Source: Roseofilum halophilum BLCC-M91
GTDB taxonomy: Bacteria; Cyanobacteriota; Cyanobacteriia; Cyanobacteriales; Desertifilaceae
Reading direction: 5' to 3'
Assembly (NCBI RefSeq): GCF_030068445.1
Contig: NZ_JAQPOK010000125.1
Location: forward strand, 1-49,865
DNA length: 49,865 nucleotides
In this document: piece by piece, positions 17,613 to 26,016 of the stretch
Position numbering within the stretch: position 1 is the first letter of the stretch
How the letters are laid out: each line of letters opens with the position of its first letter
Notes under the pieces: generated by a model
Told to the model about the DNA's origin: nothing
What the model saw: only the letters and a program-made list of their open reading frames with translations
Database searches by the model: none
Made by a program: the position numbers and the translations under genes

Positions 17613-18359
17613 TTGGTTGAACGTTGGCGGTTTATTCCCTTAATTGAGGAGTCGGGCCGATCGCAGATGGCGATCGATCGCTGGCTCTGGAAACAACATC
17701 AACAGGGCAATTTGCCGCCTATTTTGCGGTTTTATACCTGGAATCCGGTGGCTATTTCTTTGGGGTATCACCAGAAACGGTGGCCCCAGGTTTGGCAGGA
17801 TTTGCAGTGGGAAGGAAAACCGGTGGAGTTGGTGAGACGGCCTACGGGGGGGCGTGGGGTTCTCCATCAGGGGGATTTAACCTATGCGGTGGTGTATTCT
17901 GGGCGGTTTGCGAATCGGGTGGCAGCCTATGAGCAGATTTGTGAGTTTCTGATTCGCGGGTGGCGATCGCTCGGTTTTGAGTTACACTATGGTTCAGCCG
18001 GTCGCGGCTATGCCCAAGTTCCCAACTGTTTTGCCACCGCTACGGGAGCCGATTTAGTCTTAGAATCGGGCTATAAACTCATCGGTAGTGCCCAAGTTTG
18101 GCAGGGTTCTACCGTTCTCCAACATGGCTCTATGCGGCTCAAACCCGATCGCCAACTCTGGCATCAGGTCTTTTCTGAATCGATCCCCGAACCTCCACCG
18201 AGTTTAGCGGATCTAAATCTCTCTTCCCTTGTCGAGACCTTCACCCAAGCAGCCTGCGCAACCTTCGATATGGAACTTGAGGTACAACCCTTATCGGAAC
18301 AAGAGTGGGAAGAAATGAGAGCGCCCAGCCCCATAAAAAAACAATGCAGACTGAAATAA
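17613..18359 (+). CDS. LipM/LplA-family octanoyl/lipoyl transferase
   Basis: This 248-residue enzyme belongs to the biotin/lipoate ligase fold family. It has the lipoyl-pocket motif RRPTGGRGVLHQ (75-86), a LipM-type catalytic cysteine in NCFATATGADL (C139) and the Lys loop GYKLIGSAQ (K155), followed by STVLQHGSM. The Cys and the KLIGSAQ-LQHGS spacing favour the LipM type over LplA. LipM transfers octanoate from acyl carrier protein to GcvH or E2 subunits, while LplA adenylates free lipoate. The start codon is TTG, 2 bases after the YbjN stop; the first ATG (codon 19) would cut conserved sequence. The start therefore relies on translational coupling. Confidence 0.8.
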   Translation: MVERWRFIPLIEESGRSQMAIDRWLWKQHQQGNLPPILRFYTWNPVAISLGYHQKRWPQVWQDLQWEGKPVELVRRPTGGRGVLHQGDLTYAVVYSGRFANRVAAYEQICEFLIRGWRSLGFELHYGSAGRGYAQVPNCFATATGADLVLESGYKLIGSAQVWQGSTVLQHGSMRLKPDRQLWHQVFSESIPEPPPSLADLNLSSLVETFTQAACATFDMELEVQPLSEQEWEEMRAPSPIKKQCRLK

Positions 18360-18769
18360 ACAGCCTGCACGCTAATTTGGAACACGACTTAGCATCAAAG
18401 GAGCAGAGATCCTCAAAGCCTTACTATATCTGAGGAGTTGAGTCTTATGTATTGATCTCAACTCACCCTAGGTTCAAGCAACTCATAAAGATTCATCTCA
18501 AGGATAGACAAACCCGAAGGTCAGACTAAACAGGACAATGATGACTCTGATGCTTCTACTATGACCGACTTCAGGGAGAGCATGGGGTTTTGTGTAAGCA
18601 AGATTCACAGAAGCGATCATCTTCACCCGTTGCGCTCTGATATGGTGATCTCATACACAACTGCCCTCAGTGGCAGTTCTGACGGTATTAATAAAGAATA
18701 GAGAAGAAGACTCTGGTTCGGTTTGAGCCTCCGTCTCACCCCCAATGTGTTGTTTCTTCGTGTAATCTG
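18360..18769. other. Spacer upstream of the TIR-AAA gene
   Basis: I see no gene in this 410-base stretch. It contains one small perfect hairpin, AACTGCC/GGCAGTT with a six-base loop (18659-18678), about 90 bases before the next start codon. It has no T-run after it, so it is more likely a 5-prime leader structure than a terminator. No clear -10/-35 pair was found. Confidence 0.4.
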
Positions 18770-20599
18770 ATGAACCAGATTCAGTTTATCCAATCCTTTG
18801 CCAATCTTACCCCTAGGCGACAAGAAGTGCTGTTAAAAGTTTTGGCAGGGGAAGAGGATACGGCGATCGCCGAACAGCTTTATATCCAACCGGTGACGGT
18901 ACGCAAACATATCCAACATATCTGTGATGCCTTTTTAGGAACCGTCGATCCCCAAGAGTCCGGATATTCCCGTCGCGGGGAACTCATTGCTCTGATCGCC
19001 AAATATCGTCCAGAGTTAATTGGAGAAGCCCTAAAAACCAACCGGGAACACCAACCCCAGAGCCATCATATCCTCCTCAGTTACTATCAAAGTCCCACCG
19101 ATCCCCCCTTAAGCCTGATTTCCCAACTCTACGAAACCCTCAAGAACTCCGGCTATACCGTGACATTAGCCGATAACTGCCTGCGGATGGCCAAAAATGG
19201 CCTGCAACAGATTTACCGAGAACTGAACACCTGTGAAGAGTTGCTGCTGTTGCTCTCGCCCTTATCTGCCGTCAGTGAGATGATTACCGAAGAGGTGCGA
19301 ATTGTCAAATCCTTACAAGAATCTCGCCAACAGGGGCTACCTCATATTATTCCCTTAGACATCAACAATTCCTTTCGCCTGCTCAACCACGACTTGCGGG
19401 GCTATTTACAGGACTTACCGAGGTTAAAATGGCGATCGCCAGACGATACCCCCAGATTAATTAAAACCTTATTGCGACTGTTGGCAGAAGGCGATCGTCA
19501 ACACTCCAAAGATCTCTCAGCTCCTGAATCTGCCACCCAGCATCCCTACGCCATCCTACCCAAATCTCCCCCCCAACCCATTGCCGAACCCGAAATTCCC
19601 AGGGGACAAGTCGAACTGGCCTCCGCATTTTATATCGAACGGCCCAGAATAGAAACACGATGTTATGAGGCGATCGAAAAACCCGGAGCCTTAATTCGCA
19701 TCAAAGCCCCCCGACAAATGGGCAAAACCTCCCTCCTAGCTCGCATCCTACACCATGCCTCCACCATTGGCTACGCCACCGTCCCCCTCAGCTTTCAACT
19801 TGCCGATAGCAAAGTCTTCACCGAGTTAGAACCCTTCCTCAAGTGGTTTTGCGCCAATATCAGCCTCCAAATCAACCTCCCCGTCAACTTTGAAGACTAT
19901 TGGGATAGCATTTTTGGAGCCAAAGTTGCCTGCAAATCCTACTTTGAAAACTATATCCTTCCCCACTGTCAACATCCCCTCGTTTTAGGCTTAGATGAAG
20001 TCGATGTCGTTTTCTCCTTTCCCGACATCGCCTCCGACTTTTTTAGCCTCCTCAGAGCCTGGCATGAAGAAGGAAAAAACCGCGACATCTGGAAAAAACT
20101 GCGCTTAGTCGTCGTTCATTCCACAGAAGTCTATGTTCCCATGAGCATCAACCAATCTCCCTTTAACGTCGGCTTACCCATTGAACTCCCCGAATTTCCC
20201 CCCGACAAAATCCTAGAACTCGCCCATCGCCATGGCTTAGATTGGACAATCTCAGAAGTCAATCAACTCATGTCCATGGTTGGCGGACACCCCTATTTAG
20301 TCCGACTCGCGCTCTACCATATTGCTCGCCACGAAATGACCTTAAAAACCGTCCTCGAAACCGCAGCCACCGATGCCGGTTTATATAGCGATCATTTAAG
20401 GCGACATTTATGGAATCTACATTACCATTCCCTCTTAAAAGAAGCCTTAAAAAAAGTCGTAGAGAGCGCCCAAGCCATCCAACTCGAATCCATACAAGCC
20501 TTTAAACTCCACAGCATGGGATTAATTGACTTACAAGGTCATAAAGTTGTGCCGCGATGTAATTTATATCGTCAATATTTTCGACTACAACTCTCTTAA
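18770..20599 (+). CDS. LuxR-like HTH - TIR-like - AAA (AAA_35) STAND-type ATPase
   Basis: This 609-residue protein has three domains. Residues 10-90 are a LuxR-type HTH (LTPRRQEVLLKVLAGEEDTA, EQLYIQPVTVRKHIQHI). Residues about 98-240 look like a TIR/TIR-like domain (HHILLSYY, LYETLKNSGYTVTLADNCLR, LLLLLSPLSAVSEMITEEVR), with E170 or E174/E175 near the NADase glutamate position. Residues about 280-600 are a cyanobacterial AAA-like domain with APRQMGKTS (313-321) as Walker A and LVLGLDEVD (404-412) as Walker B, then a winged-helix end. It is followed after 36 bases by a second AAA-like gene. NAD-hydrolysing TIR effectors joined to NTPases are typical of abortive-infection systems; that role is inferred. 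Confidence 0.75.
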   Translation: MNQIQFIQSFANLTPRRQEVLLKVLAGEEDTAIAEQLYIQPVTVRKHIQHICDAFLGTVDPQESGYSRRGELIALIAKYRPELIGEALKTNREHQPQSHHILLSYYQSPTDPPLSLISQLYETLKNSGYTVTLADNCLRMAKNGLQQIYRELNTCEELLLLLSPLSAVSEMITEEVRIVKSLQESRQQGLPHIIPLDINNSFRLLNHDLRGYLQDLPRLKWRSPDDTPRLIKTLLRLLAEGDRQHSKDLSAPESATQHPYAILPKSPPQPIAEPEIPRGQVELASAFYIERPRIETRCYEAIEKPGALIRIKAPRQMGKTSLLARILHHASTIGYATVPLSFQLADSKVFTELEPFLKWFCANISLQINLPVNFEDYWDSIFGAKVACKSYFENYILPHCQHPLVLGLDEVDVVFSFPDIASDFFSLLRAWHEEGKNRDIWKKLRLVVVHSTEVYVPMSINQSPFNVGLPIELPEFPPDKILELAHRHGLDWTISEVNQLMSMVGGHPYLVRLALYHIARHEMTLKTVLETAATDAGLYSDHLRRHLWNLHYHSLLKEALKKVVESAQAIQLESIQAFKLHSMGLIDLQGHKVVPRCNLYRQYFRLQLS

Positions 20600-20635
20600 T
20601 TTTTTGAATTTCAGTGGTGCATTTACAAGGGGTTC

Positions 20636-23113
20636 ATGACTAATCTATTTACTAAAATGTATGAATACCAATTTGGCGGGAGCCTACCGCTTAATTCGCC
20701 TACCTATGTAGTACGTCAAGCCGATGCCGATCTATTTCGCGGAGTTCTATCCGGAGAATTTTGCTATGTTCTCAATTCCCGGCAAATGGGGAAATCCTCT
20801 TTACGAGTCCGAACCATTGAATTACTCAGAAATCGAGGAATTGTTTGCTCAGTTGTGGATTTAACCGCTATTTTTAGCCGCAATATTACCGCCGAAGAAT
20901 GGTATGCTGCCTTTGCCTATTCCATCTTGAGTAGCTTTAATTTAGCCGATAAAATCAACCTGCCCAAATGGTGGCGCGATCGCCTCTCGTTTGCCCCCGT
21001 CGAACGGCTGCGTTTATTGTTAACTGAAGTCCTCCTCTGTCAGATCTCTCATAATATTGTTATCTTTGTCGATGAGATTGATAGTGTCTTGGGCTTAAAA
21101 TTCCCCGTAAATGATTTTTTTGGATTAATTCTATCTTGCTATCAGAATCGCCAACAGAATCCGGAATATCAACGAATAACTTGGGTATTATTGGGTGTAG
21201 CTAGTCCATCAGAATTGAGTGCTAAACCTAACTTTAGCCCCTTTGATATTGGTCGAGAAATTCAGTTAACTGGATTTCAATTTCAAGACTGTTTAGGATT
21301 AGCGGAAGGATTGGTTATGAAAGCCAGAGATCCGCAAAAAGTTTTGAAAGCAATTTTAGATTGGACAGGTGGAAAACCTTTTTTAACGCAAAAACTTTGT
21401 CATTTGGTTGCCAATCATGATGAATTCATTGCTCTGAACCAGGAAAATCAAAGAGTCGATCGGTTAGTTCACGCCAAAATCCTCCATAATTGGGAAGCTC
21501 AAGATGAACCAGAACACCTGAGATCGATTCGCGATCGTCTCCTAGAAAGTCCGAATAAAAAATCATTATTAGAGTTATATTGGCAAATCCTACAAAAAGG
21601 AGAAATTCCTTCAGAAGAAAGTCGAGAACAAACCGAGTTACGCTTGAGTGGTTTGGTTGTAAAGTTACCTTTTGGTCATCAATCTGCCCGACCTATTCTC
21701 AAAGTTTACAACAAAATTTATGCTTATACATTTAATCTAGAATGGCTTCAAAAATGCCTCGGATATAGCCCAAATAAAACGCCGCAGATATCCATAAACA
21801 AACAATTATCAGATGAACAGAAGCTCTACGATCATCTGCTTTATTGGGTGCAACAAGAATCTCCAGCCGTGATGATTCAAAGAGTCTATAAATTATTTAT
21901 TGAAGTCATTGGATATCCAGATATTGAAATTAGTGGCGTTCTCCGACGGTTGATCATTCAAGTCACCGAACAACATAAATTTAATAAAATTTTAAATCGA
22001 TGTTTTTATATTTTAATTAATCACTGGCAAGTTCGATCCTCATCTAAAATTGCGATTGTGGGTTTAATGGGTCTTTTCAATAATCAAAAACAGTATCAAT
22101 ACTCCTATTCTGCTCCCTTACCTAAATATGTGGAGCAACTCAAAATGAGAGTTAATCATTTTTGTGAAAGTCATGAATACAAAATGATTGAAAAACTTTT
22201 CGTTGAACCGATCATTCATGCCACAGTTAAAGAATTTGAAGAAAGTGAAGATTATCAAATTTTGCGAATCTTGATTGAAAATAAATCGAGTTCCCAATCT
22301 GAATTATCTCCAGTTTTAAATTCTCCACTCAAAACACAAATTTATCGATATCCCTATCTTTATCGCTATTCCCTAGTGGCATCCAATAGTTCGAGGGAAC
22401 ATCAACAGATGCTGCAAGAAATTCAGTCAGAACGGCAATGGGAATTTGAACTGAGTCTTTCCCAGTATGCTACCTATTTAATTAAAAAAATATCTGGGTT
22501 TAGCAGCCACAAACCGTTGTCTAATCCGACTCTTTTGAGTGACCAAGATCTGTATTTAGCGATTAAACAGTTTACGGGTAAAGTAGAAGGAGATTCGAGC
22601 TATAAAGATTTAGCTAGAAACTTTTTAGAGCATACAGAAACTGTGGAATCTTATCAAGAATTTAAGGAACAATTTTATCATTATATTATTACAGCAATTG
22701 ATTCGGATTATCAGTCTCAACATTTCGATTTTAAATTAAGACATAAACTAAAAAGTTTATTGCCGGAACAAGACCAACAAGGGTTTAATTCTCTTTTGCT
22801 CAACCAAACTTGTGAGAAACTCTTAAAATTTCTGATTGAGAGTCCCCACGATCCAAATCACTATATTTTTGTTAACTTAATCGCCAATTTAGGAGAATTA
22901 AAAACCAGTGCCTTATTGCTGAAAATTGTCCTCATTTCGGGGCAAAGTCAATCGAATTTAGGAGAGCAATTATTTCAATGGTTCAATTATTATGAGTCTA
23001 AGCCGATCGATCAAATTCAATGGTTTGTTAATTTCCTGGAAAATATTAATGTTGCCTTGGTGATTAACAATGAAACGCTAGATGTGTCGTCAATTCAAAA
23101 TTATCTCAAATAA
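20636..23113 (+). CDS. AAA-like (AAA_35) ATPase with long helical C-terminal region
   Basis: This 825-residue protein begins with YQFGGSLPLNSPTYVVRQAD, the usual opening of cyanobacterial AAA-like domain proteins. It has Walker A LNSRQMGKSS (46-55) and Walker B IVIFVDEIDS (141-150). The winged-helix end of the module (LDWTGGKPFLTQKLCHLV) is near 250. In many relatives WD40 repeats follow. Here residues about 390-825 are all-helical (LLYWVQQESPAVMIQRVYKL, FNKILNRCFYILINHWQVRS), with no recognised enzymatic motif. The region becomes strikingly A/T-rich compared with the TIR-AAA gene just before it. The 36-base spacing suggests an operon. It may be the sensor or scaffold partner of the TIR protein, which is inference. 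Confidence 0.75.
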   Translation: MTNLFTKMYEYQFGGSLPLNSPTYVVRQADADLFRGVLSGEFCYVLNSRQMGKSSLRVRTIELLRNRGIVCSVVDLTAIFSRNITAEEWYAAFAYSILSSFNLADKINLPKWWRDRLSFAPVERLRLLLTEVLLCQISHNIVIFVDEIDSVLGLKFPVNDFFGLILSCYQNRQQNPEYQRITWVLLGVASPSELSAKPNFSPFDIGREIQLTGFQFQDCLGLAEGLVMKARDPQKVLKAILDWTGGKPFLTQKLCHLVANHDEFIALNQENQRVDRLVHAKILHNWEAQDEPEHLRSIRDRLLESPNKKSLLELYWQILQKGEIPSEESREQTELRLSGLVVKLPFGHQSARPILKVYNKIYAYTFNLEWLQKCLGYSPNKTPQISINKQLSDEQKLYDHLLYWVQQESPAVMIQRVYKLFIEVIGYPDIEISGVLRRLIIQVTEQHKFNKILNRCFYILINHWQVRSSSKIAIVGLMGLFNNQKQYQYSYSAPLPKYVEQLKMRVNHFCESHEYKMIEKLFVEPIIHATVKEFEESEDYQILRILIENKSSSQSELSPVLNSPLKTQIYRYPYLYRYSLVASNSSREHQQMLQEIQSERQWEFELSLSQYATYLIKKISGFSSHKPLSNPTLLSDQDLYLAIKQFTGKVEGDSSYKDLARNFLEHTETVESYQEFKEQFYHYIITAIDSDYQSQHFDFKLRHKLKSLLPEQDQQGFNSLLLNQTCEKLLKFLIESPHDPNHYIFVNLIANLGELKTSALLLKIVLISGQSQSNLGEQLFQWFNYYESKPIDQIQWFVNFLENINVALVINNETLDVSSIQNYLK

Positions 23114-23197
23114 TTCTTTTTATGGTGATTAGAGACCTATTGGCAAGATGCCATGCAGGTAATACAGCAGTTTTTGCTGCTATGCGGTACATTTCTA

Positions 23198-23239
23198 TCC
23201 CCCCAACCTCCCTGCTTAAAAAGGGGGATTTAGGGGGAT
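23198..23239. repeat. ATCCCCC-type inverted repeat
   Basis: ATCCCCC and GGGGGAT arms enclose a second AAAGGGGG/CCT-rich pair. This is a common cyanobacterial intergenic palindrome, also present at 33120-33168. It marks the start of a 1.3-kb gene-poor stretch. Confidence 0.55.
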
Positions 23240-23261
23240 CTTTTCCGACTGTACCTCATTA

Positions 23262-23279
23262 CCGCGCGAAGCGCTGTAT
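23262..23279. repeat. Dispersed palindrome, GCGCGAAGCGCTGTA family
   Basis: Copy reading CCGCGCGAAGCGCTGTAT; see the copies at 35718-35836 for the consensus. It is directly followed by a second, unrelated hairpin. Confidence 0.65.
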
Positions 23280-23284
23280 CCGCC

Positions 23285-23309
23285 ACTGATTCGGAGTACC
23301 GAATTCAGT
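23285..23309. repeat. Hairpin ACTGATTCGG/CCGAATTCAGT
   Basis: A 10-base-pair stem with one bulged T and an AGTA loop, followed by GGGGGACTTA. The form resembles the ends of IS200/IS605-type elements or their non-autonomous derivatives. No transposase remains next to it. Confidence 0.4.
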
Positions 23310-23330
23310 GGGGGACTTACGGCGAATTAG

Positions 23331-23504
23331 TTAACAAACGGAGATTGGGGCGATCGCCAGGTTTGCCTCTATCTAACCGATGGTTACGGGAACTTTTCTG
23401 ACCCTGTTCCCGACTACCCAGTGTTGTGGGTGGTGACTCTAGGCGGATTAGACTTACGTCACTTTCCGTTTGGGGAAGCCGTTCGCTTGTTATCGACTGG
23501 ATGA
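23331..23504 (+). pseudogene. C-terminal relic of a VWA-like (DUF2201) protein
   Basis: After a stop codon the frame reads GDWGDRQVCLYLTDGYGNF, then DPVPDYPVLWVVTLGGLDLR and HFPFGEAVRLLSTG before a TGA. LYLTDGYG and PVLWVVT are the last strands of VWA-like DUF2201 proteins, which are usually encoded beside MoxR-type AAA ATPases. Only this end of about 55 codons remains, with no start codon. The MoxR partner is not in the window. Recognition is by motif. Confidence 0.5.
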
Positions 23505-23678
23505 GCCAAATTTTAAGTTAAATGTCAATTTTTATCAAAGAGTGCAACATTCAGGCAAGTCGGCTGAAGAGTTTGGCAAATTAGAAAAAGGAAGGGATAA
23601 AACGGCTCAATCCTGACTCACCTGCCATCTAGGTGGACTGTCATTGTAAACCTCACCCTCTTATTGTTTTCGATAACC

Positions 23679-23855
23679 ATGAAATTTAACTATTACACCT
23701 TTTGGCTACCCCTATGGGCTTATCTTAATCAACCCTTGTTTAACTCAGCGTCTCCCATGGTGTGGAGTCCCCAGCACTTTTGGTATCGCTATCAATTAAC
23801 CCTTCTGGAGCGATGCTGGCACATGAGTCATCAGGAGGGACATCCCCAGGCTTGA
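23679..23855 (+). CDS. Possible small protein, 58 residues
   Basis: The ATG frame gives MKFNYYTFWLPLWAYLNQPL followed by an aromatic-rich stretch (PQHFWYRYQLTLLERCWHMS) and ends HQEGHPQA. The amphipathic, Trp/Tyr-rich composition is unlike random translation here. There is no clear ribosome binding site, and a TTG lies 15 bases upstream in frame. It sits in a region of relics, so it may itself be a fragment. No family recognised. Confidence 0.3.
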   Translation: MKFNYYTFWLPLWAYLNQPLFNSASPMVWSPQHFWYRYQLTLLERCWHMSHQEGHPQA

Positions 23856-24037
23856 GCGGTAGGCAGGGCGAGAGGGGTTGCGCTCTAAGCATATCGCACC
23901 TTATCCTGCTCGCCTGACCCCGATCTCTATGTCTCCATATTGCGTGTTCCGTTCTGCTCACTGGGTAATTCTGTATCCGGAGATGGCTGAAAAATAAGGT
24001 TTCCAAGATCGGTTAGGAGAAGGGGCTGACGATATGC

Positions 24038-24190
24038 CCATATGGCGATGCGCCCTCTGGTGCAGCCCAAGAACAACCTTTGGAAGTCCCCGAATTCTCC
24101 ATTCCTGCATCTGAGGAAGAGTCCTATGCAGCCGAGTCCCTATCCAACCCCGATATTCCCTTGCCTGAAGTGGTGGGCGATCGCCAATAG
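24038..24190 (+). other. Possible acidic C-terminal coding relic
   Basis: A 50-codon open stretch without a start codon reads like a genuine acidic, proline-rich protein tail (QEQPLEVPEFSIPASEEES, LSNPDIPLPEVVGDRQ, then stop). It ends 2 bases before a dispersed palindrome. The body of the gene is not recognisable upstream. Weak evidence. Confidence 0.25.
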
Positions 24191-24191
24191 T

Positions 24192-24208
24192 TACAGCGCT
24201 TCGCGCGG
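24192..24208. repeat. Dispersed palindrome, reverse orientation
   Basis: TACAGCGCTTCGCGCGG is the complement of the GCGCGAAGCGCTGTA family. It joins two different gene relics. Confidence 0.6.
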
Positions 24209-24339
24209 CAGAAGGTATCAGAATGCTCTCCTCCTCTGGGACGGGGGAGGCAAACGCCAATGGAGAGGATGTAAGACCCCTTCGCATAGAGCAAATCCAA
24301 GATGAGGCAATCTTCTGTGAAGTTGGAAGCCCACACTGA
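24208..24339 (+). pseudogene. C-terminal relic of an IS200/IS605-family TnpB
   Basis: The frame reads AEGIRMLSSSGTGEANANGE followed by DVRPLRIEQ and ends CEVGSPH. The G-x-DVRP element and the GSP end match the tail of cyanobacterial TnpB/OrfB proteins and the second relic at 39782-39996. The stop codon lies inside the element's right-end hairpin, as expected for this family. The catalytic RuvC part is gone. Confidence 0.5.
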
Positions 24340-24359
24340 CTAGGGCGGTACAGTGTGGG
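24330..24359. mobile_element. Right-end hairpin of a decayed IS200/IS605-type element
   Basis: CCCACACTG and CAGTGTGGG form a perfect 9-base-pair stem with a 12-base loop, followed by GTCGTTCAC. This is the subterminal hairpin of IS200/IS605-type right ends. A degraded counterpart lies at 39781-39809 in the opposite orientation, also next to a TnpB tail. Confidence 0.55.
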
Positions 24360-24419
24360 TCGTTCACCCACAGCTAACCCCTACAGGAGGAAATAACACC
24401 ATTGAAGGAATGAAGATAA

Positions 24420-25904
24420 TTAAGGTAAATCCGTCGATCCCATCAGGAAGCGATCGCACTCTCGCGCCGCACCGCGTCCTTCATTGATCGCCCAAACCAC
24501 CAAACTTTGCCCGCGACGGCAATCCCCCGCCGCAAAAACACCAGGGAGGCTCGTGGCAAAATTGCCATGTTCCGCTTTCACATTACTGCGGCCGTCCCGT
24601 TCCAAACCCAGAGCCTCTAACAAGGGTTGTTCCGGCCCCAAAAATCCCATCGCTAACAGCACCAATTGCGCCGGTAACACCTTCTCTGTACCTTCAATGG
24701 GGTTAGGAATAAAACGCCCCTGCTCATTCTTCGTCCATTCCACCTCCACCGTATGCACCGCCTTCACCTGGCCTTGCTCATCCCCCTCAAACCGGGTTGC
24801 AGTCGTGGTATACACGCGCGGATCGTCGCCAAACACAGCCGCCGCCTCTTCTTGACCGTAGTCCAGGCGGTAAATTTTCGGCCACTCCGGCCAAGGATTA
24901 TTCGCAGCACGAGTTTCTGGCGGTTTAGGCATAATTTCCAACTGGGTCACACTCTTACAGCCATGACGCATCGAAGTCCCTACACAGTCCGTTCCCGTAT
25001 CCCCACCGCCGATAATAATCACATCCTTACCGGCTGCGGAAATATAATCAGGAGCTGGATTCCCATCAAGTACACTACGGGTATTTCCCGTTAAAAACTC
25101 CATGGCAAAATGAATCCCCTTGAGATCCCGGCCTTCGATTTCCAAATTGCGGGGTTTCGTCGCTCCCGTACAGAGAACCACCGCATCAAAATCATTGAGC
25201 AGATTCTCCACCGGTAGATCCTTGCCAATTTCCGTATTGCAAACAAACGTCACTCCTTCCGCTTGCAACACATCCAACCGGCGCAAAACCACCTCTTTCT
25301 TATCCAACTTCATATTGGGGATACCATACATCAACAGTCCCCCTGGGCGGTCTTCCCGTTCGTAGACTGTCACCCAATGACCCGCCTGGTTCAGTTGGGC
25401 CGCTGCTGATAAACCCGCCGGCCCAGAGCCAACCACGGCCACCTTTTTCCCCGTTCGTTGGGGCGGTAGAGTCGGTGTTATCCAGCCTTCATCCCAACCC
25501 TTTTCAGCAATGGAATACTCAATATTCTTAATCGTCACTGGAGGGTTAGTAATGCCCAAAACACAGGCCCCTTCACAAGGTGCGGGACACACCCGGCCGG
25601 TGAATTCGGGGAAATTATTGGTCTTGTGCAATCTATCCAGGGCTTCTTCCCAGAGTCCCCGATAAACCAGATCGTTCCATTCTGGAATCAAGTTATTAAT
25701 CGGACAACCGCTTGCCATGCGGCTAATTTCTAAGCCTGTATGACAAAAGGGTGTGCCACAGTCCATACAGCGAGCGCCCTGGGTTTGCAGGCGATCGTCG
25801 TCCATATGCAGATGGAACTCATCCCAGCTTTGTATCCGCTCCTGGGGGGAAACCTCTGCCGCTACTTCGCGCAGATACTCCATAAAACCTGTTGCTTTTC
25901 CCAT
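24420..25904 (-). CDS. gltD: Glutamate synthase (NAD(P)H) small subunit
   Basis: GltD passes electrons from NAD(P)H through FAD and iron-sulfur clusters to the large GOGAT subunit. The 494-residue protein has the N-terminal cysteine clusters ([40 protein letters not shown]). It has the FAD dinucleotide fold [17 protein letters not shown] and the NAD(P)H fold [15 protein letters not shown]. The end [16 protein letters not shown] is typical of the family. It lies about 110 bases downstream of gltB on the same strand. The gap contains a G-quadruplex motif and a palindromic repeat, which may modulate read-through. Confidence 0.96.
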   Translation of the reverse strand: MGKATGFMEYLREVAAEVSPQERIQSWDEFHLHMDDDRLQTQGARCMDCGTPFCHTGLEISRMASGCPINNLIPEWNDLVYRGLWEEALDRLHKTNNFPEFTGRVCPAPCEGACVLGITNPPVTIKNIEYSIAEKGWDEGWITPTLPPQRTGKKVAVVGSGPAGLSAAAQLNQAGHWVTVYEREDRPGGLLMYGIPNMKLDKKEVVLRRLDVLQAEGVTFVCNTEIGKDLPVENLLNDFDAVVLCTGATKPRNLEIEGRDLKGIHFAMEFLTGNTRSVLDGNPAPDYISAAGKDVIIIGGGDTGTDCVGTSMRHGCKSVTQLEIMPKPPETRAANNPWPEWPKIYRLDYGQEEAAAVFGDDPRVYTTTATRFEGDEQGQVKAVHTVEVEWTKNEQGRFIPNPIEGTEKVLPAQLVLLAMGFLGPEQPLLEALGLERDGRSNVKAEHGNFATSLPGVFAAGDCRRGQSLVVWAINEGRGAARECDRFLMGSTDLP

Positions 25905-25944
25905 GATTGATCTCTCTACTCTAAATACAAAACACGCTTAATTT

Positions 25945-25970
25945 GGGGTGGGGGAATGGGGGAATGGGGG
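25945..25970 (+). repeat. G-quadruplex motif between gltB and gltD
   Basis: G4-T-G5-AAT-G5-AAT-G5 on the plus strand, which is the template strand for the gltB-gltD transcript. Four runs of at least four guanines with loops of 1, 3 and 3 bases make a strong quadruplex candidate. The same module in the opposite orientation is at 8581-8610. Confidence 0.65.
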
Positions 25971-26001
25971 TGTAGGGGCAGGTTTCAAACCTGCCCCTAC
26001 A
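25971..26001. repeat. Palindromic repeat in the gltB-gltD spacer
   Basis: TGTAGGGGCAGGTTT and AAACCTGCCCCTACA form a 15-base-pair stem around one central C, directly beside the G-quadruplex motif and 16 bases past the gltB stop codon. It belongs to the GTAGGGGCGGGTT family. As RNA it would form an intercistronic hairpin without a T-run. Confidence 0.75.
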
Positions 26002-26016
26002 GACATCTCTGATTGA

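Noticed and set aside
23958-24371. 137-codon minus-strand open frame in the relic region
   Set aside because: It overlaps the TnpB tail and end hairpin read on the other strand. The plus-strand translations carry recognisable motifs, and this one does not.
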